Source of the DNA: Pseudomonas lini
GTDB taxonomy: Bacteria; Pseudomonadota; Gammaproteobacteria; Pseudomonadales; Pseudomonadaceae
Direction of reading: 5' to 3'
Assembly: GCF_001042905.1 (NCBI RefSeq)
Contig: NZ_JYLB01000001.1
Span: 248,001 to 312,000 of the forward strand
DNA length: 64,000 nucleotides
Of this stretch, positions 8,222 to 16,762 are shown in pieces (position 1 is the first letter of the stretch; each line of letters opens with the position of its first letter). The notes beneath the pieces were generated by a model. The model searched no databases and was not told the DNA's origin. It was given only the letters and a program-made list of their open reading frames with translations. Both the position numbers and the translations under genes were made by a program.

Positions 8222-9789
8222 AGCTCCTCCCTTGGTGAGCCGCCTTCAGCGGTAAGCGTCAAGTCGATCAAGCGTCGAGCTAAGCGAATGAGGCGATACA
8301 GTTTGATTAAGAGACCGTCGGGCAGACGCTCCAGTCCTACGTCCACGGCGGGACGATCTGTCAGCGGGAGTTCATAGACCCCCAATAGCAGTTGCCCGAA
8401 CAAGGCTGAGGGCAATTGCTTGCGATCCTCCCAGTTCACGTCGTCTTGGGCACGCAGCAGGGCCAGGAGCAATAGGTGAACGCCGGTTGCACGAGGTGCT
8501 GCAAGATCAAGTTGCTCGATATTCAGGGCGAAGCCCAAGCCATACTTCTGATCGATGATGCTCTCGGGATGTCCTGCATAGGCCGCCATTTCCCGAGCCA
8601 GTCCGGCAATGGCTAAACGTAGTTGTTCGGGGGTATCCAGTGTTGGTGCGATGATCCAGATGTCGTCGATCGTGCAGGTTGCGACGTTCGGTGTTGGTTC
8701 GGTGGCAGTGTCGCGATCAATCTGTTCGCGAATTTTTTGGACACGTGACGGAGGGCTGACTGCTGATGCGACATTCGTTTCGGGCAGCGTGAGCTGCTCG
8801 TCTCGCGCTGTTTCGGTCCGGGTTCTAGTTTCAACTGATGGGGGGCGGGACTCGGAGGGGGGAGGTCCTGCCGCGGCTTCATCAACGCTCGGCAGGTGGC
8901 TGTTCTCTGAAGGCGTGATGACAATGCCAGGCCGTTGTGTGGCGCTCAGCTCCAAGGCCAACATGCGGTAGGACTGTCCGAGCAAGCGGCTCATACGTTC
9001 GAGCAGCTCATCCTGGATTTGCTCAAGATCGAAAGACTCGGGATCGGCATCAAATTGGCTCAAGGTTTCGAGCCAAAACTCGGGGAACGCAATGATGTCG
9101 GTTGGATAACGATTCCAGGTTCGTTCAGCCTGGCTACGCAGACCGATCAAACGTTCAATTTTGGGTTTACCCAATCCGGCATACAGGGTTTGTGGAATGG
9201 CGGGCAGGAGGTGTTCGAGGGTGTCGAGCATCCGGCTGATGTGCGGCTGTGAAATGGGGTAGCCCCCAGCGGCAAGACGGCGCGCCAGCTCTCGTTGCGA
9301 GAGTGTCGCTCCATCTAGTTCGAACATGGTTTTGAGTTTGGCTACCGCCAGAGCACGCTCAATGAAGGTGAGTTGGCCGTGCAGATCGCTTTCAGCCAGA
9401 TGGCCGAGCAGGGCGGTGATTTCATTGCTCCAGGGGCGGAACAGGCAATGAATGCGGAAGAAGCGTTCATCGCGGGTTTCCTGCCACAACTCGCCGAGAA
9501 TCGCCAAGCGCGTATTACCGCCGTTGCGGATGATGAAATAGGTTTCTCCCGGGCGGCGGGTAATCGGCGGAGGTTGATCCAATCCGCGTTCACGGATGGA
9601 CGCCTTGATATCGTCGTACAGCGGATTACGAATGAAGCGCGGGTTGTGTTCGTAGGGGCGTAGCTGCTCCAGCGTGACCAGCATAGGCGTGTCGATGAGT
9701 GGATCGGAAAGCCGCTCCAGTTCTGGACCCCGAGGGAAGTGGTCTTGATGCAGTTTGTCGGTGATCTGCTCCTGATTAAGCTTTTTCAT
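8218..9789 (-). CDS. ParB-like partition/nuclease-domain protein of the integrative element
   Basis: A 523-aa protein. Residues about 25-115 hold the ParB/Srx nuclease-like domain (LVTLEQLRPYEHNPRFI ... GLDQPPPITRRPGETYFIIRNGGNTRLAIL). Residues about 140-215 hold the DNA-binding HTH (TLSQRELARRLAAGGYPISQPHISRMLDTLEHLLP). A Pro/Ser/Thr-rich linker and a C-terminal domain follow. ATG 9789 is chosen because the family N terminus starts there; in-frame codons up to 10053 are Arg-rich and antisense-like. It is expected to stabilise the excised circular form together with ParA. Confidence 0.88.
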   Translation of the reverse strand: MKKLNQEQITDKLHQDHFPRGPELERLSDPLIDTPMLVTLEQLRPYEHNPRFIRNPLYDDIKASIRERGLDQPPPITRRPGETYFIIRNGGNTRLAILGELWQETRDERFFRIHCLFRPWSNEITALLGHLAESDLHGQLTFIERALAVAKLKTMFELDGATLSQRELARRLAAGGYPISQPHISRMLDTLEHLLPAIPQTLYAGLGKPKIERLIGLRSQAERTWNRYPTDIIAFPEFWLETLSQFDADPESFDLEQIQDELLERMSRLLGQSYRMLALELSATQRPGIVITPSENSHLPSVDEAAAGPPPSESRPPSVETRTRTETARDEQLTLPETNVASAVSPPSRVQKIREQIDRDTATEPTPNVATCTIDDIWIIAPTLDTPEQLRLAIAGLAREMAAYAGHPESIIDQKYGLGFALNIEQLDLAAPRATGVHLLLLALLRAQDDVNWEDRKQLPSALFGQLLLGVYELPLTDRPAVDVGLERLPDGLLIKLYRLIRLARRLIDLTLTAEGGSPREEL

Positions 9790-9803
9790 TTGAGCAACCT
9801 CAG

Positions 9804-10013
9804 TCAACGCTGGTTGTACAAATTGTCGTCGACCTCGAACTTGACGATCTCGGCAGTGCCCGAACCTTCGAAATGGTGAGAAAGCTCTGCGAGGAGCCAT
9901 CCTATGGCCGAGCGCCCACCCTGCAGGCGAAAAACTACGGTGCAGTACTCCTCGCAAGGTGGGTGGTTTAGTCGAAGAGGTGGTTGAACGATGATGGGAA
10001 GGTGATCCAGCAT
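9804..10013 (-). CDS. 69-aa hypothetical protein between parA and parB
   Basis: A small protein starting MLDHLPIIVQPPLRLNHPPC, with GGAG 7 nt before ATG 10013 and only 14 bp to the parB start. No family is recognised. Single hydrophobic patches are present but no clear membrane helix. It sits where many elements of this class carry a dnaB-type helicase gene. Spacing and ribosome site support a real gene; function unknown. Confidence 0.55.
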   Translation of the reverse strand: MLDHLPIIVQPPLRLNHPPCEEYCTVVFRLQGGRSAIGWLLAELSHHFEGSGTAEIVKFEVDDNLYNQR

Positions 10014-10099
10014 AAAGAGACTCCTTGCCAAACACCGTTGGCCTCAAGGTCAATCAAACTAAAATGACTTGGCGAGAGATACCGGCTTGGCGACTCATT

Positions 10100-10942
10100 T
10101 TATTGAGCCTCCTCGTACCTGCTTACTGTAGAGATTGCTGTGCTCCACTCCGGAAATAACTCGATGGCCAGCGCTTGCATAGTTTCCAGTGCCGAGGCTG
10201 AGCGTCGTTTACCTGACCGGCGCGTCTCAATTCGGTGTACGGGCAGACCGAGAGAGGCGGCATTGAGATACGCCACTCGGTCTGGAACTACGGTGTCTAG
10301 AACGAAGATGTTGGTAGCCCCAGCGAAGGTCTTCCGCAGACCGCAGATGATCATTCGAGTGTCCATCCGAAGGGCGTTCACTTGGTTCAGTAGCAATCGC
10401 AAGGGGGGTGGTGAAATGCCCAAGTGGCGGAACGGTTCGAGTTCGCTGAGCAACTTCAAGGTGCCACGACGTAGCTCGCGCGCTGCGAGCATTTCCGGTG
10501 TGATGGGAGAAAGGGCGAGATCGGATGCCAGGACGGCCATCTCCAGTAGCACGCTACGTGCGCCTTGGGTGTCGATCAACAGCAGGTCATAACGGGTACG
10601 GAAATGGTCGAGCAAATTGTGCAGCCGTAATCGCCCGTCCGGGGCGTGAAGTAGCAAGGTACTCAGTCGGCCTTGGTCATCGTTCGAGAGGATCAGATCG
10701 AGACCGACGACCTCGGTCATGGAGATTATCTGCTCAGGATCTGTTTGATTGAGTGCAATGAGTTCGTACGCACCGGCGGGGGCCTCGTGGTTCAAAGCGT
10801 AATAGCTCGAGAGAGTGGGTTGACTATCCAGATCGAGCAGCAGGACGCGTAGGCCAGCATCCGCTAGCAGACCGCCAAGATTGGCAGCCACTGTTGTTTT
10901 TCCCACTCCACCTTTGGTGGATACCACTGACACCACACGCAT
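10100..10942 (-). CDS. parA: ParA/Soj-family partition ATPase
   Basis: A 280-aa ATPase. It has the deviant Walker A KGGVGKTTVAANL at residues 11-23, switch motif DLDSQPTLS at about 37-45 and Walker B-like LLLIDTQGA at about 119-127. It has no N-terminal HTH, so it is of the short Soj type. The start MRVVSVVSTKGG is typical and lies 4 bp after the AlpA-like gene. It works with the ParB-like protein to keep the excised element from being lost. Soj of PAPI-1 is known to have this maintenance role; here that is by analogy. Confidence 0.95.
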   Translation of the reverse strand: MRVVSVVSTKGGVGKTTVAANLGGLLADAGLRVLLLDLDSQPTLSSYYALNHEAPAGAYELIALNQTDPEQIISMTEVVGLDLILSNDDQGRLSTLLLHAPDGRLRLHNLLDHFRTRYDLLLIDTQGARSVLLEMAVLASDLALSPITPEMLAARELRRGTLKLLSELEPFRHLGISPPPLRLLLNQVNALRMDTRMIICGLRKTFAGATNIFVLDTVVPDRVAYLNAASLGLPVHRIETRRSGKRRSASALETMQALAIELFPEWSTAISTVSRYEEAQ

Positions 10943-10946
10943 GACA

Positions 10947-11177
10947 TCAGGCCTGCTGCGCCAAACGTTCAGTGATCCACTGTTCGATCTCCAGTGAGTC
11001 CCAGCCTACGGCACGCAGTCCAATGCGTTTGGCTTGAGGGAAGTTACCTTCTTTCATCAAGTGATAAATGTGCGCCCGTTTAAACCCGGTTTTCCGCTCC
11101 ACCTCTTCACGCCGCATGATGTGACGTTCGTTAATGGATTGAGGCGCTTCAGCTATGGGGAAAGGTTGGCTGGGCAT
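10947..11177 (-). CDS. AlpA-family helix-turn-helix regulator / excisionase-like protein
   Basis: A 76-aa protein with an AlpA/MerR-like winged helix: IMRREEVERKTGFKRAHIYHLMKEGNFPQAKRIGLRAVGWDSLEIEQWI is the family signature (Y.. ....G.FP...R.G.R.vgW...ei..W). ATG 11177 has AGGAG 8 nt upstream. It is the first gene of the parA operon. AlpA-like proteins activate integrase genes or act in excision, so it may control the excision state. The inverted repeat at 11251-11285, about 75 bp upstream, is a candidate binding site. Confidence 0.9.
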   Translation of the reverse strand: MPSQPFPIAEAPQSINERHIMRREEVERKTGFKRAHIYHLMKEGNFPQAKRIGLRAVGWDSLEIEQWITERLAQQA

Positions 11178-11250
11178 AGTGGTCACTCCTGGCGCGGGTT
11201 GGCGCATAGTGGGAAGTGACCTGAATTGAATAGCACTGATGGGAGAGTGT

Positions 11251-11285
11251 CATTGCATTGCAATAGATAAGATTGCAATGCAATG
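11251..11285. repeat. perfect 14-bp inverted repeat, candidate operator or terminator
   Basis: CATTGCATTGCAAT (11251-11264) and ATTGCAATGCAATG (11272-11285) are exact reverse complements around AGATAAG. Each arm itself contains the palindromic TGCATTGCA-like core. It lies 2 bp after the stop of the 249-aa gene and about 75 bp before the AlpA-like start, all on the minus strand. It is AT-rich with no T-run, which argues more for a protein-binding site than for a terminator. Confidence 0.75.
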
Positions 11286-11287
11286 CT

Positions 11288-12037
11288 TCAATTCCGAGAA
11301 AGGCTACGTCTTGCCGCAGCAAATTTTTTATCCAGGGAGCGCTTGCTCAATCCTGGAACACCTTCAAAGTGCGCAGTGATTGAGTCAACTATAGCGGCTT
11401 GCGACTTGAAGACAGAGTTAGGTACTCCTCCTGGTGAGGACCCAAGAAGGGTTTCGATTAAAGCTCCGATGGCGCACAGATATCCAGCCTCGCTACGGTC
11501 ATTCAGCTCGCCTTGCGTCTCGACTAGATCGTGTAAGCGTTCCCTTTCTAAGCCTATCGCCTTGAGCTCCTCCAGGAGGGCCGCATGAGCGAGCTCTATC
11601 GCCCTAAGCTTGACTTCGAGGGCGTCTCGATCAGCTCGCAGCGTCAAGTAGGTATCAATACTTATTTTTGAATCATCAGGCGGCTTTCTTCCAAATAGAA
11701 AAGCGGGGTGTTGGTCTGGATAATAGTGAATCATCCAATATTTGAGATCCGTATGCCTGACAGTTACGAGTCTGCAGTCGATAGGGCTGTCTGGCCGAGT
11801 CGTCACACCGAAATAACCATAAGGGATCTCGTTGTTTCGTATGGCATCGAGAATTTTCCCTACATTGATATGCAGACATGGCCATTGTGGAAATTGCTTT
11901 GACAGCAAACCTGGACAATCCCAGGCGCTGTCTAGAATTTGAGCCTCGTGATCCATCAGCCCACACCAGCGTATGGCAGCATCAATCGGCCGGTAAAACG
12001 ATTTTTCCCATGGATTGAAACTGTGAGCTGTGTACAT
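11288..12037 (-). CDS. hypothetical protein of the integrative element
   Basis: A 249-aa protein with no recognised family. The first 120 residues are rich in aromatic residues (NPWEKSFYRPIDAAIRWCGL at about 8-27) and look globular. Residues about 128-175 form a likely coiled coil (TYLTLRADRDALEVKLRAIELAHAALLEELKAIGLERERLHDL). The C terminus ends in basic helices (SKRSLDKKFAAARRSL). Similar proteins are common upstream of the alpA-parA set in Pseudomonas islands as unnamed genes. It is the last clearly element-like gene before chromosomal genes. Confidence 0.7.
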   Translation of the reverse strand: MYTAHSFNPWEKSFYRPIDAAIRWCGLMDHEAQILDSAWDCPGLLSKQFPQWPCLHINVGKILDAIRNNEIPYGYFGVTTRPDSPIDCRLVTVRHTDLKYWMIHYYPDQHPAFLFGRKPPDDSKISIDTYLTLRADRDALEVKLRAIELAHAALLEELKAIGLERERLHDLVETQGELNDRSEAGYLCAIGALIETLLGSSPGGVPNSVFKSQAAIVDSITAHFEGVPGLSKRSLDKKFAAARRSLSRN

Positions 12038-12702
12038 GCTAGCGGCCTCATCCGGGATGCAGAACCGCTAGGTACCTTCTTAGACGCCTGTACTGGCCTT
12101 TGCTTCCTTGCGGTGCCTGTCTCTTGGTTCAGATCGGTCCCTTGATAAGCTCCGTCCTTATGATGGTCTAGGGAGATCTAACGAAGAGCTTTAGCTATTA
12201 TTAACTTCCATTTGTTGGATAGCCCTATGATCCAGAACCGCGGTGAGATTTTCAGGAATGGAAGACAGTGGCTGAGAAGCCTAATTGCGAGGCTCTTATG
12301 TAACGATCTCACATTCTGAATGCGTCCAAACGGGTCTTTTTGATCATTAGTTGTTCGTGAATAAATGTTGCGCAACCTGGCTTTATGAGGTTGCGGCTTC
12401 GCGCGGAGATAATATCTGGGCAGGATTCTTGTTAAAAGTTGGTGAGACAGAATACTGCTATGCACGAAAATGATAAATTGGGAATGTATAGGGCCGCAGA
12501 TCCTCTGTAGCAATAATGCGCGACAAGGATGCGTTGGCATTACCTGTTGTGCAGGCCTACGAGCAGACGCGCGGTGTATTCACTAAGCTACCATCGCTGT
12601 AAGCCACCGTCTGCCCAGCCGCTGACAAATATATTCGTTGACGCTGCACGCAAGTGGAGAGTGCAGGCATCTGCCATCTCCACCGCTACCGCTACCGTTG
12701 GC
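12038..12702. other. gene-poor junction between element-like and chromosomal genes
   Basis: No convincing gene was found in these 665 bp. The longest frame (minus, 12178-12540) has an arginine/leucine-rich, antisense-like composition and no ribosome site. A hairpin with 8-bp arms is present (CGCAACCT 12371-12378, AGGTTGCG 12388-12395). I saw no tRNA gene or direct repeat that would mark an attachment site, but the partner end is outside the window. Confidence 0.5.
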
Positions 12703-13476
12703 TCAGAGGAGCAGGCCCCCCGACGCCTCTATGCGTTGCCCGGTAATCCAGCCGGTACCTTCGCCAAGCAATGCGGCGACTACAGAACCGATGTCATCCG
12801 GGCGCGCATTACGACCCAGTGCGGTCATGCCAGCAAATTGCGCGTTCAGGGCCGAGTCATCGCGCAGAGCGCCTCCGCCGAAGTCTGTTTCCGTCGCGCC
12901 CGGCGCGATAGCGTTAACGCTGATCCTCCGCGAACCTAACTCTCTGGCCATATAGCGCGTCAGCACGTCGACGCCGGCTTTCGCTGCGGCGTAGGCGGCG
13001 TAGCCGCTCACTGTGAAGCGGGTCAAACCTGACGAGGTGTTAAGAATGCGTCCGCCATCCTCTATCAGCGGAAGCAATTTTTGGGTCAAAAAGAACGTGC
13101 CTTTGAGATGAGTGTTGATCATGAGGTCGAACTCTTGCTCGGTGGTGTCGGCAACCGTCGCGTATGTACCACCACCTGCGTTGTTGATCAGGTAGTCGAA
13201 TCGATCGCGCTGCCACTTTTGCTGCAGCGTGGTTTTCACATCGTTTGCGAATTTAGCAAACGTACCTGCATTGCCGACATCAAGGTGCAAGGCTACGGCG
13301 CGACGACCCAAGGCTTCGATTTCGCTTACAACTGCCGCAGCTGCGTCTGCACTACTCAGATAGGTAATGATCACATCGACGCCATTTTCGGCGAGTTTCA
13401 AGGCATTACTCCGTCCAATTCCTCGGCTGGCACCAGTAATAAGGGCAATGCGATCTGATTTTTTAGTCATCGTCAT
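12703..13476 (-). CDS. SDR family NAD(P)-dependent oxidoreductase
   Basis: A 257-aa classical short-chain dehydrogenase. The cofactor motif is TGASRGIGRSNA (about 14-25), followed by NNAGGGTYA at about 97-105, the catalytic Ser in NTSSGLTRF and the YAAAKAG motif (Tyr/Lys pair, about 161-167). NAIAPGATETDF and the C-terminal ITGQRIEASGG are normal. Length is standard. It is divergent from a LysR gene 104 bp away, the usual layout for a regulator and its target. Substrate unknown. Confidence 0.9.
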   Translation of the reverse strand: MTMTKKSDRIALITGASRGIGRSNALKLAENGVDVIITYLSSADAAAAVVSEIEALGRRAVALHLDVGNAGTFAKFANDVKTTLQQKWQRDRFDYLINNAGGGTYATVADTTEQEFDLMINTHLKGTFFLTQKLLPLIEDGGRILNTSSGLTRFTVSGYAAYAAAKAGVDVLTRYMARELGSRRISVNAIAPGATETDFGGGALRDDSALNAQFAGMTALGRNARPDDIGSVVAALLGEGTGWITGQRIEASGGLLL

Positions 13477-13554
13477 ACAGTTCTCGGAAAAGATTCGGAG
13501 GTCAGACTTTACGGTTCTGAAGAGCGCGAATAAAGTCGGGAAAAATTAACCCTC

Positions 13555-13573
13555 TGTTCATCTATAGAGAACA
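13555..13573 (+). promoter_or_regulatory. candidate LysR-type operator TGTTC-N9-GAACA
   Basis: A 19-bp dyad with 5-bp perfect arms lies 7 bp before the LysR start codon, in the region shared with the divergent SDR gene. LysR boxes are typically T-N11-A dyads, which this fits. Autoregulation and control of the SDR gene are inferred. Confidence 0.4.
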
Positions 13574-13580
13574 ATCGACG

Positions 13581-14489
13581 ATGGAGTTGAATGATCTACG
13601 GGTTTTTTGCCGCGTTGCCCAATTGGGCAGTTTTACTAAAGCGGCCGAGCAGCTCGGTGTTGCCAAGAGCCGGGCTTCTGCCATTGTGCGGACGCTGGAA
13701 GCCGATGTGGGTAGCCGGCTATTGCAACGCAACACCCGCAGCGTTCGGTTGACGCCTGATGGCGAGCTGTTTTTCGAGCGCTGCAGAGAACTGCTGAGGG
13801 AGTCAGATCATTTGCAGGGGATGTTTCGGCCTGCTGCCGGAGCTTTGCAAGGTAGGGTGCGTCTCGATATGCCGAGCTTATTTGGGCAGGAGCTGGTAAT
13901 GCCGCATTTGCGGGAATTGCTGTCCGCGCATCCGCTGCTTGATCTCAGAATCAGTATCAACGACCGTCGGGTGGACATGATACAGGAGGGTGTTGATTGC
14001 TTGATCAGGATAGGCCCGCTGCCGGATTCGGATCTGGTCGCACGAAAATTAGGCACAATGAAGGCCTGCAATTTAGCCAGTCCAGCGTACTTGCGACAGT
14101 ATGGTGTGCCGAGTTCACTCGCTGACCTCGCTGGTCATCGTGTTATTCACTACGCAAATAACTTGCGTAGTGAAGAGGCTGCTTGGCGCTATGCGGTAGA
14201 TGGCGAGGTGCAGTCAGTACCCATGGTCAGTGCACTCGCCATAAACAGTGGCTCACTCCTGCTGGCGGCCTGCAGAAACGGGTTGGGCATCATGCAAGTG
14301 TCCGTACCGGCAAGCCAGCGCCTGATCGATAGCGGGGAGCTGGTTGAGGTACTGCCAGAGTTCAGGCCGCCCCCGATACAGGCTTCGTTGCTTCTCCCTC
14401 ATCGTAGGCACGTTGCTCCGCGCGTGGAAGCAGTGCTGAACTGGCTCACTCAGGTGACCCGGCCCTATATGCAGGAGCGAGCGTCTTAA
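13581..14489 (+). CDS. LysR-family transcriptional regulator (CrgA-like)
   Basis: A 302-aa protein. The N-terminal winged HTH spans about 1-60 (LRVFCRVAQLGSFTKAAEQLGVAKSRASAIVRTLEADVGSRLLQRNTRSVRLT). The effector domain spans about 90-295, with the PDSDLVARKLG segment typical of the CrgA/DmlR group. Divergent from the SDR gene 12703-13476, which is its probable target. No inducer can be inferred. Confidence 0.93.
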   Translation: MELNDLRVFCRVAQLGSFTKAAEQLGVAKSRASAIVRTLEADVGSRLLQRNTRSVRLTPDGELFFERCRELLRESDHLQGMFRPAAGALQGRVRLDMPSLFGQELVMPHLRELLSAHPLLDLRISINDRRVDMIQEGVDCLIRIGPLPDSDLVARKLGTMKACNLASPAYLRQYGVPSSLADLAGHRVIHYANNLRSEEAAWRYAVDGEVQSVPMVSALAINSGSLLLAACRNGLGIMQVSVPASQRLIDSGELVEVLPEFRPPPIQASLLLPHRRHVAPRVEAVLNWLTQVTRPYMQERAS

Positions 14490-14570
14490 ATACTGGAAGC
14501 GTAAGCACTTGCGCGACTAGAGCCTGACGCGAGGGCTCCCGCCGTTAGAGGTTTGCCGTTGTTGCGAGTG

Positions 14571-15302
14571 TCATGTGTGCGGTGACATCTTCGCAACGAG
14601 GTACCTGGCCCAGATGAAACCATCCTCAATCGTTTGCGTACTGATATGGCGCAGGGACTGGCCGGACGCAGGGCGTTCATCCGACTGGCCGTGATATTCA
14701 AATATGCTTGGTACCCCGCTCAAACCATCTATTCCTGGGTAAATCAAAAGGCTGATCTCATCGATCAGACCGGCCTTCAAAAAGGTCCCATTGATCACGC
14801 CGCCACCTTCGAGTAGCAGGGTCTTCAATCCAAACTGGGCGCCTAGCATCGCTAACGCTTGCTTAAGGTTTTCACAATGAGGGCCTGCGAAGAGATAGGA
14901 AATGCCCTGGTTTCGCAACGCCTGCAAATAGGCATCCGATACCGAGTCGCCGAGAATGGAGATAATCCGATGCCCGCCATCAATGGTATTCGTCTGGTAG
15001 TGCAGCTTCCCGGAGGGGTCAATCACGATCGCAACCGGGTCCCCTGGTTCATGCGCTATGTTGTGGTCCCGCAGACCACCGCTGTGTTTCCCTACAAACG
15101 GTGGTCTTGAAGAAATACCATCAAATGCTTCCATGGTCTTTCGGCCTATGATGAAACCGTCGCCGCCTAGGCGGGCGGCAATTCGCTCGTAATGATTGCT
15201 AATCGTTTGCTCACTGTCCCCATTGGGTAGAGATGTCCAACGAGAAGACACGAGGCGCCCGTCCACCGAGCTGATCATGTGGCATATGATTCGAGGGGGC
15301 AT
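14571..15302 (-). CDS. dihydrofolate reductase-like / RibD C-terminal domain reductase
   Basis: A 243-aa protein. It starts MPPRIICHMISSVDGRL, the N-terminal motif of RibD-C (HTP/DHFR-like) reductases, followed by GGDGFIIGRKTMEAF (about 46-60) and KTLLLEGGGVINGTFLKAGLIDEISLLIYP (about 164-193). These match the NADPH-binding RibD C-terminal fold. There is no deaminase domain and no other riboflavin gene nearby, so it is probably a general NADPH reductase. It faces the LysR gene tail to tail. Confidence 0.88.
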   Translation of the reverse strand: MPPRIICHMISSVDGRLVSSRWTSLPNGDSEQTISNHYERIAARLGGDGFIIGRKTMEAFDGISSRPPFVGKHSGGLRDHNIAHEPGDPVAIVIDPSGKLHYQTNTIDGGHRIISILGDSVSDAYLQALRNQGISYLFAGPHCENLKQALAMLGAQFGLKTLLLEGGGVINGTFLKAGLIDEISLLIYPGIDGLSGVPSIFEYHGQSDERPASGQSLRHISTQTIEDGFIWARYLVAKMSPHT

Positions 15303-15350
15303 GAACTATCAATTCCATAAAGCTTGGATAAGTGGCTGATGGCCATTTTG

Positions 15351-16109
15351 TTATTTTTTGCGTAATACATAAACTCGCCACATGGCGTAGAGCGGTATGA
15401 AGTCCAGGGATTTCTGAACACGGAAACCGGCCTGTTCAAACTCTGCCTCGACAGTAGTAGCCGGCAACACGAACCGATTTTGGTAACCGTCCTGTTCTCC
15501 TTTGTTGCGACGACGCACTTCGGTACGCTTGCGTTTCCAAGCCTTGAAGTTGCCGTCCACCCATAGTGAGATAATTACGCTGTCGCGAGTAACGCGTTGA
15601 AACTCACGCAGAATCGCGAGTCTGTGCTCCGGGGCGCCGATGTGGTGCATCAAGCGCATGCAGAATATGTTGTCGACCGCGTTGTCCGGTAAATCGATAG
15701 CAAAGGCAGAGGTCTGCAACGGGCGAACCCGTTTCACCACCTCCGCCGGTTGGGCGATGGTTGCGACCTTCAACATCGACTCAGAATTGTCTGCGCCGAT
15801 GATCACGCGACCAGGCTTTTGCGCCAGTAACGGCCAGAAACGCCCGGCCCCACACGGCAAGTCCAGCACCAAGCCAGGCTCGCCAGCGGCGACCAACGCA
15901 CTACGCGCCAATTGCTCGTCGCGTTTGTGGGATAAACGGCGGGCCAGATTGTCCTGATGCTTGAGTAAATAACTCTGCGCGTGCTTATCGTCGTACTTTT
16001 CGGAAAATTCAAGCTTGATCGGATCGGGCATCAATGGGGCTCCATTTGTTGCGGCAGAAAATTCCAGAGGGTATGAGTTGGGATCCTCATTCTGGTCTGG
16101 TGCGGTCAT
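15351..16109 (-). CDS. class I SAM-dependent methyltransferase
   Basis: A 252-aa protein. SAM motif I is VLDLPCGAGRFWPLL (about 80-94), followed by IIGADNSESML (motif II, about 103-113), the LPDNAVDNIFCMRLMHHI segment (about 140-157) and a post-motif LREFQRVTRDSVIISLWVDG. This is the Methyltransf_11 pattern. The N-terminal 27 residues before MPDPIKLEF are unlike the rest, so the true start may be the internal ATG at 16031. Substrate unknown. Confidence 0.88.
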   Translation of the reverse strand: MTAPDQNEDPNSYPLEFSAATNGAPLMPDPIKLEFSEKYDDKHAQSYLLKHQDNLARRLSHKRDEQLARSALVAAGEPGLVLDLPCGAGRFWPLLAQKPGRVIIGADNSESMLKVATIAQPAEVVKRVRPLQTSAFAIDLPDNAVDNIFCMRLMHHIGAPEHRLAILREFQRVTRDSVIISLWVDGNFKAWKRKRTEVRRRNKGEQDGYQNRFVLPATTVEAEFEQAGFRVQKSLDFIPLYAMWRVYVLRKK

Positions 16110-16762
16110 GGCAGTGGCCGGGGTATGCGCGCCTATGGGAGCTTCAGGTCATTCAAAAGAAGCCTTATGACTTCTATCAGGACGGGCGTGGAACCTATTG
16201 ACGATAAGGCAGGGGACCGCGCAACCGTGGCATGATTTTACGACAGGGATGACGAAGAGCTAGCTGCGTGACTGCATATGACCATGAGCTGAATTGATGG
16301 CTGGGCGTCAATATCATCATTGCGTCGCCGGTGAGGTTGAAAGGTCTCATTTCTGGTCTCAATCGCTGCGACGTATGCCAGTTTTACTCAGCTGATAACT
16401 TACGAGTATTCATTCTTGACGACCTCAGCTTTGAACGAAAGACGGCTCGGGACGCCGACAGACGAAGTAAGCAAAGAAATTTGACGGATGAAGAGAACAG
16501 TTTGGCGGTTGGGGGCGGCACACTGCTTTTCACCTTCGGGGTTTCCGCAGATGGAGCAGGCCCGACTTGCCGGGCGCCAGATCAAAAACTTGTAATAACT
16601 GGTGGGGGAGCGTTTGTTGCACCTGGGCCACGAACACTGGTGCGGGTTCAACTGGCTAGTGGTGGACTGGTCCATCTGGCTCAACCCGCATGTGTACTCT
16701 ATCCACTGCGCCTTGAGCCCCGTCACCTGACAAGATGGCTGTGTTCAATGCGAATTTCAGCG
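16110..16762. other. 653-bp intergenic region without a supported gene
   Basis: Two overlapping frames (plus 16331-16783 and minus 16400-16726) are open but lack ribosome sites. The minus frame has cysteine pairs (CSWPRC, CSICG) but no recognisable family. The segment 16345-16402 resembles a segment at 29491-29550. It may be a decayed gene or an intergenic repeat. It separates the methyltransferase gene from the polyol locus. Confidence 0.5.
16345..16402 (+). repeat. copy A of a diverged ~58-bp intergenic repeat
   Basis: By hand alignment about 45 of 58 positions match 29491-29550 in the same orientation, including CAATCGCTGC, CAGTTTT and CAGCTGATA with one 2-bp gap. Both copies lie outside recognised genes. 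No coding explanation was found. Confidence 0.5.

Noticed and set aside
9790..10053. Upstream extension of the parB-like gene
   Set aside because: It is Arg/Ser-rich, overlaps the 69-aa gene in another frame, and the family N terminus begins at 9789.
12178..12540. Minus-strand frame of 120 codons next to the element end
   Set aside because: Composition (Leu/Ser/Arg/Ile-rich, no domain) and lack of a ribosome site argue against a gene.
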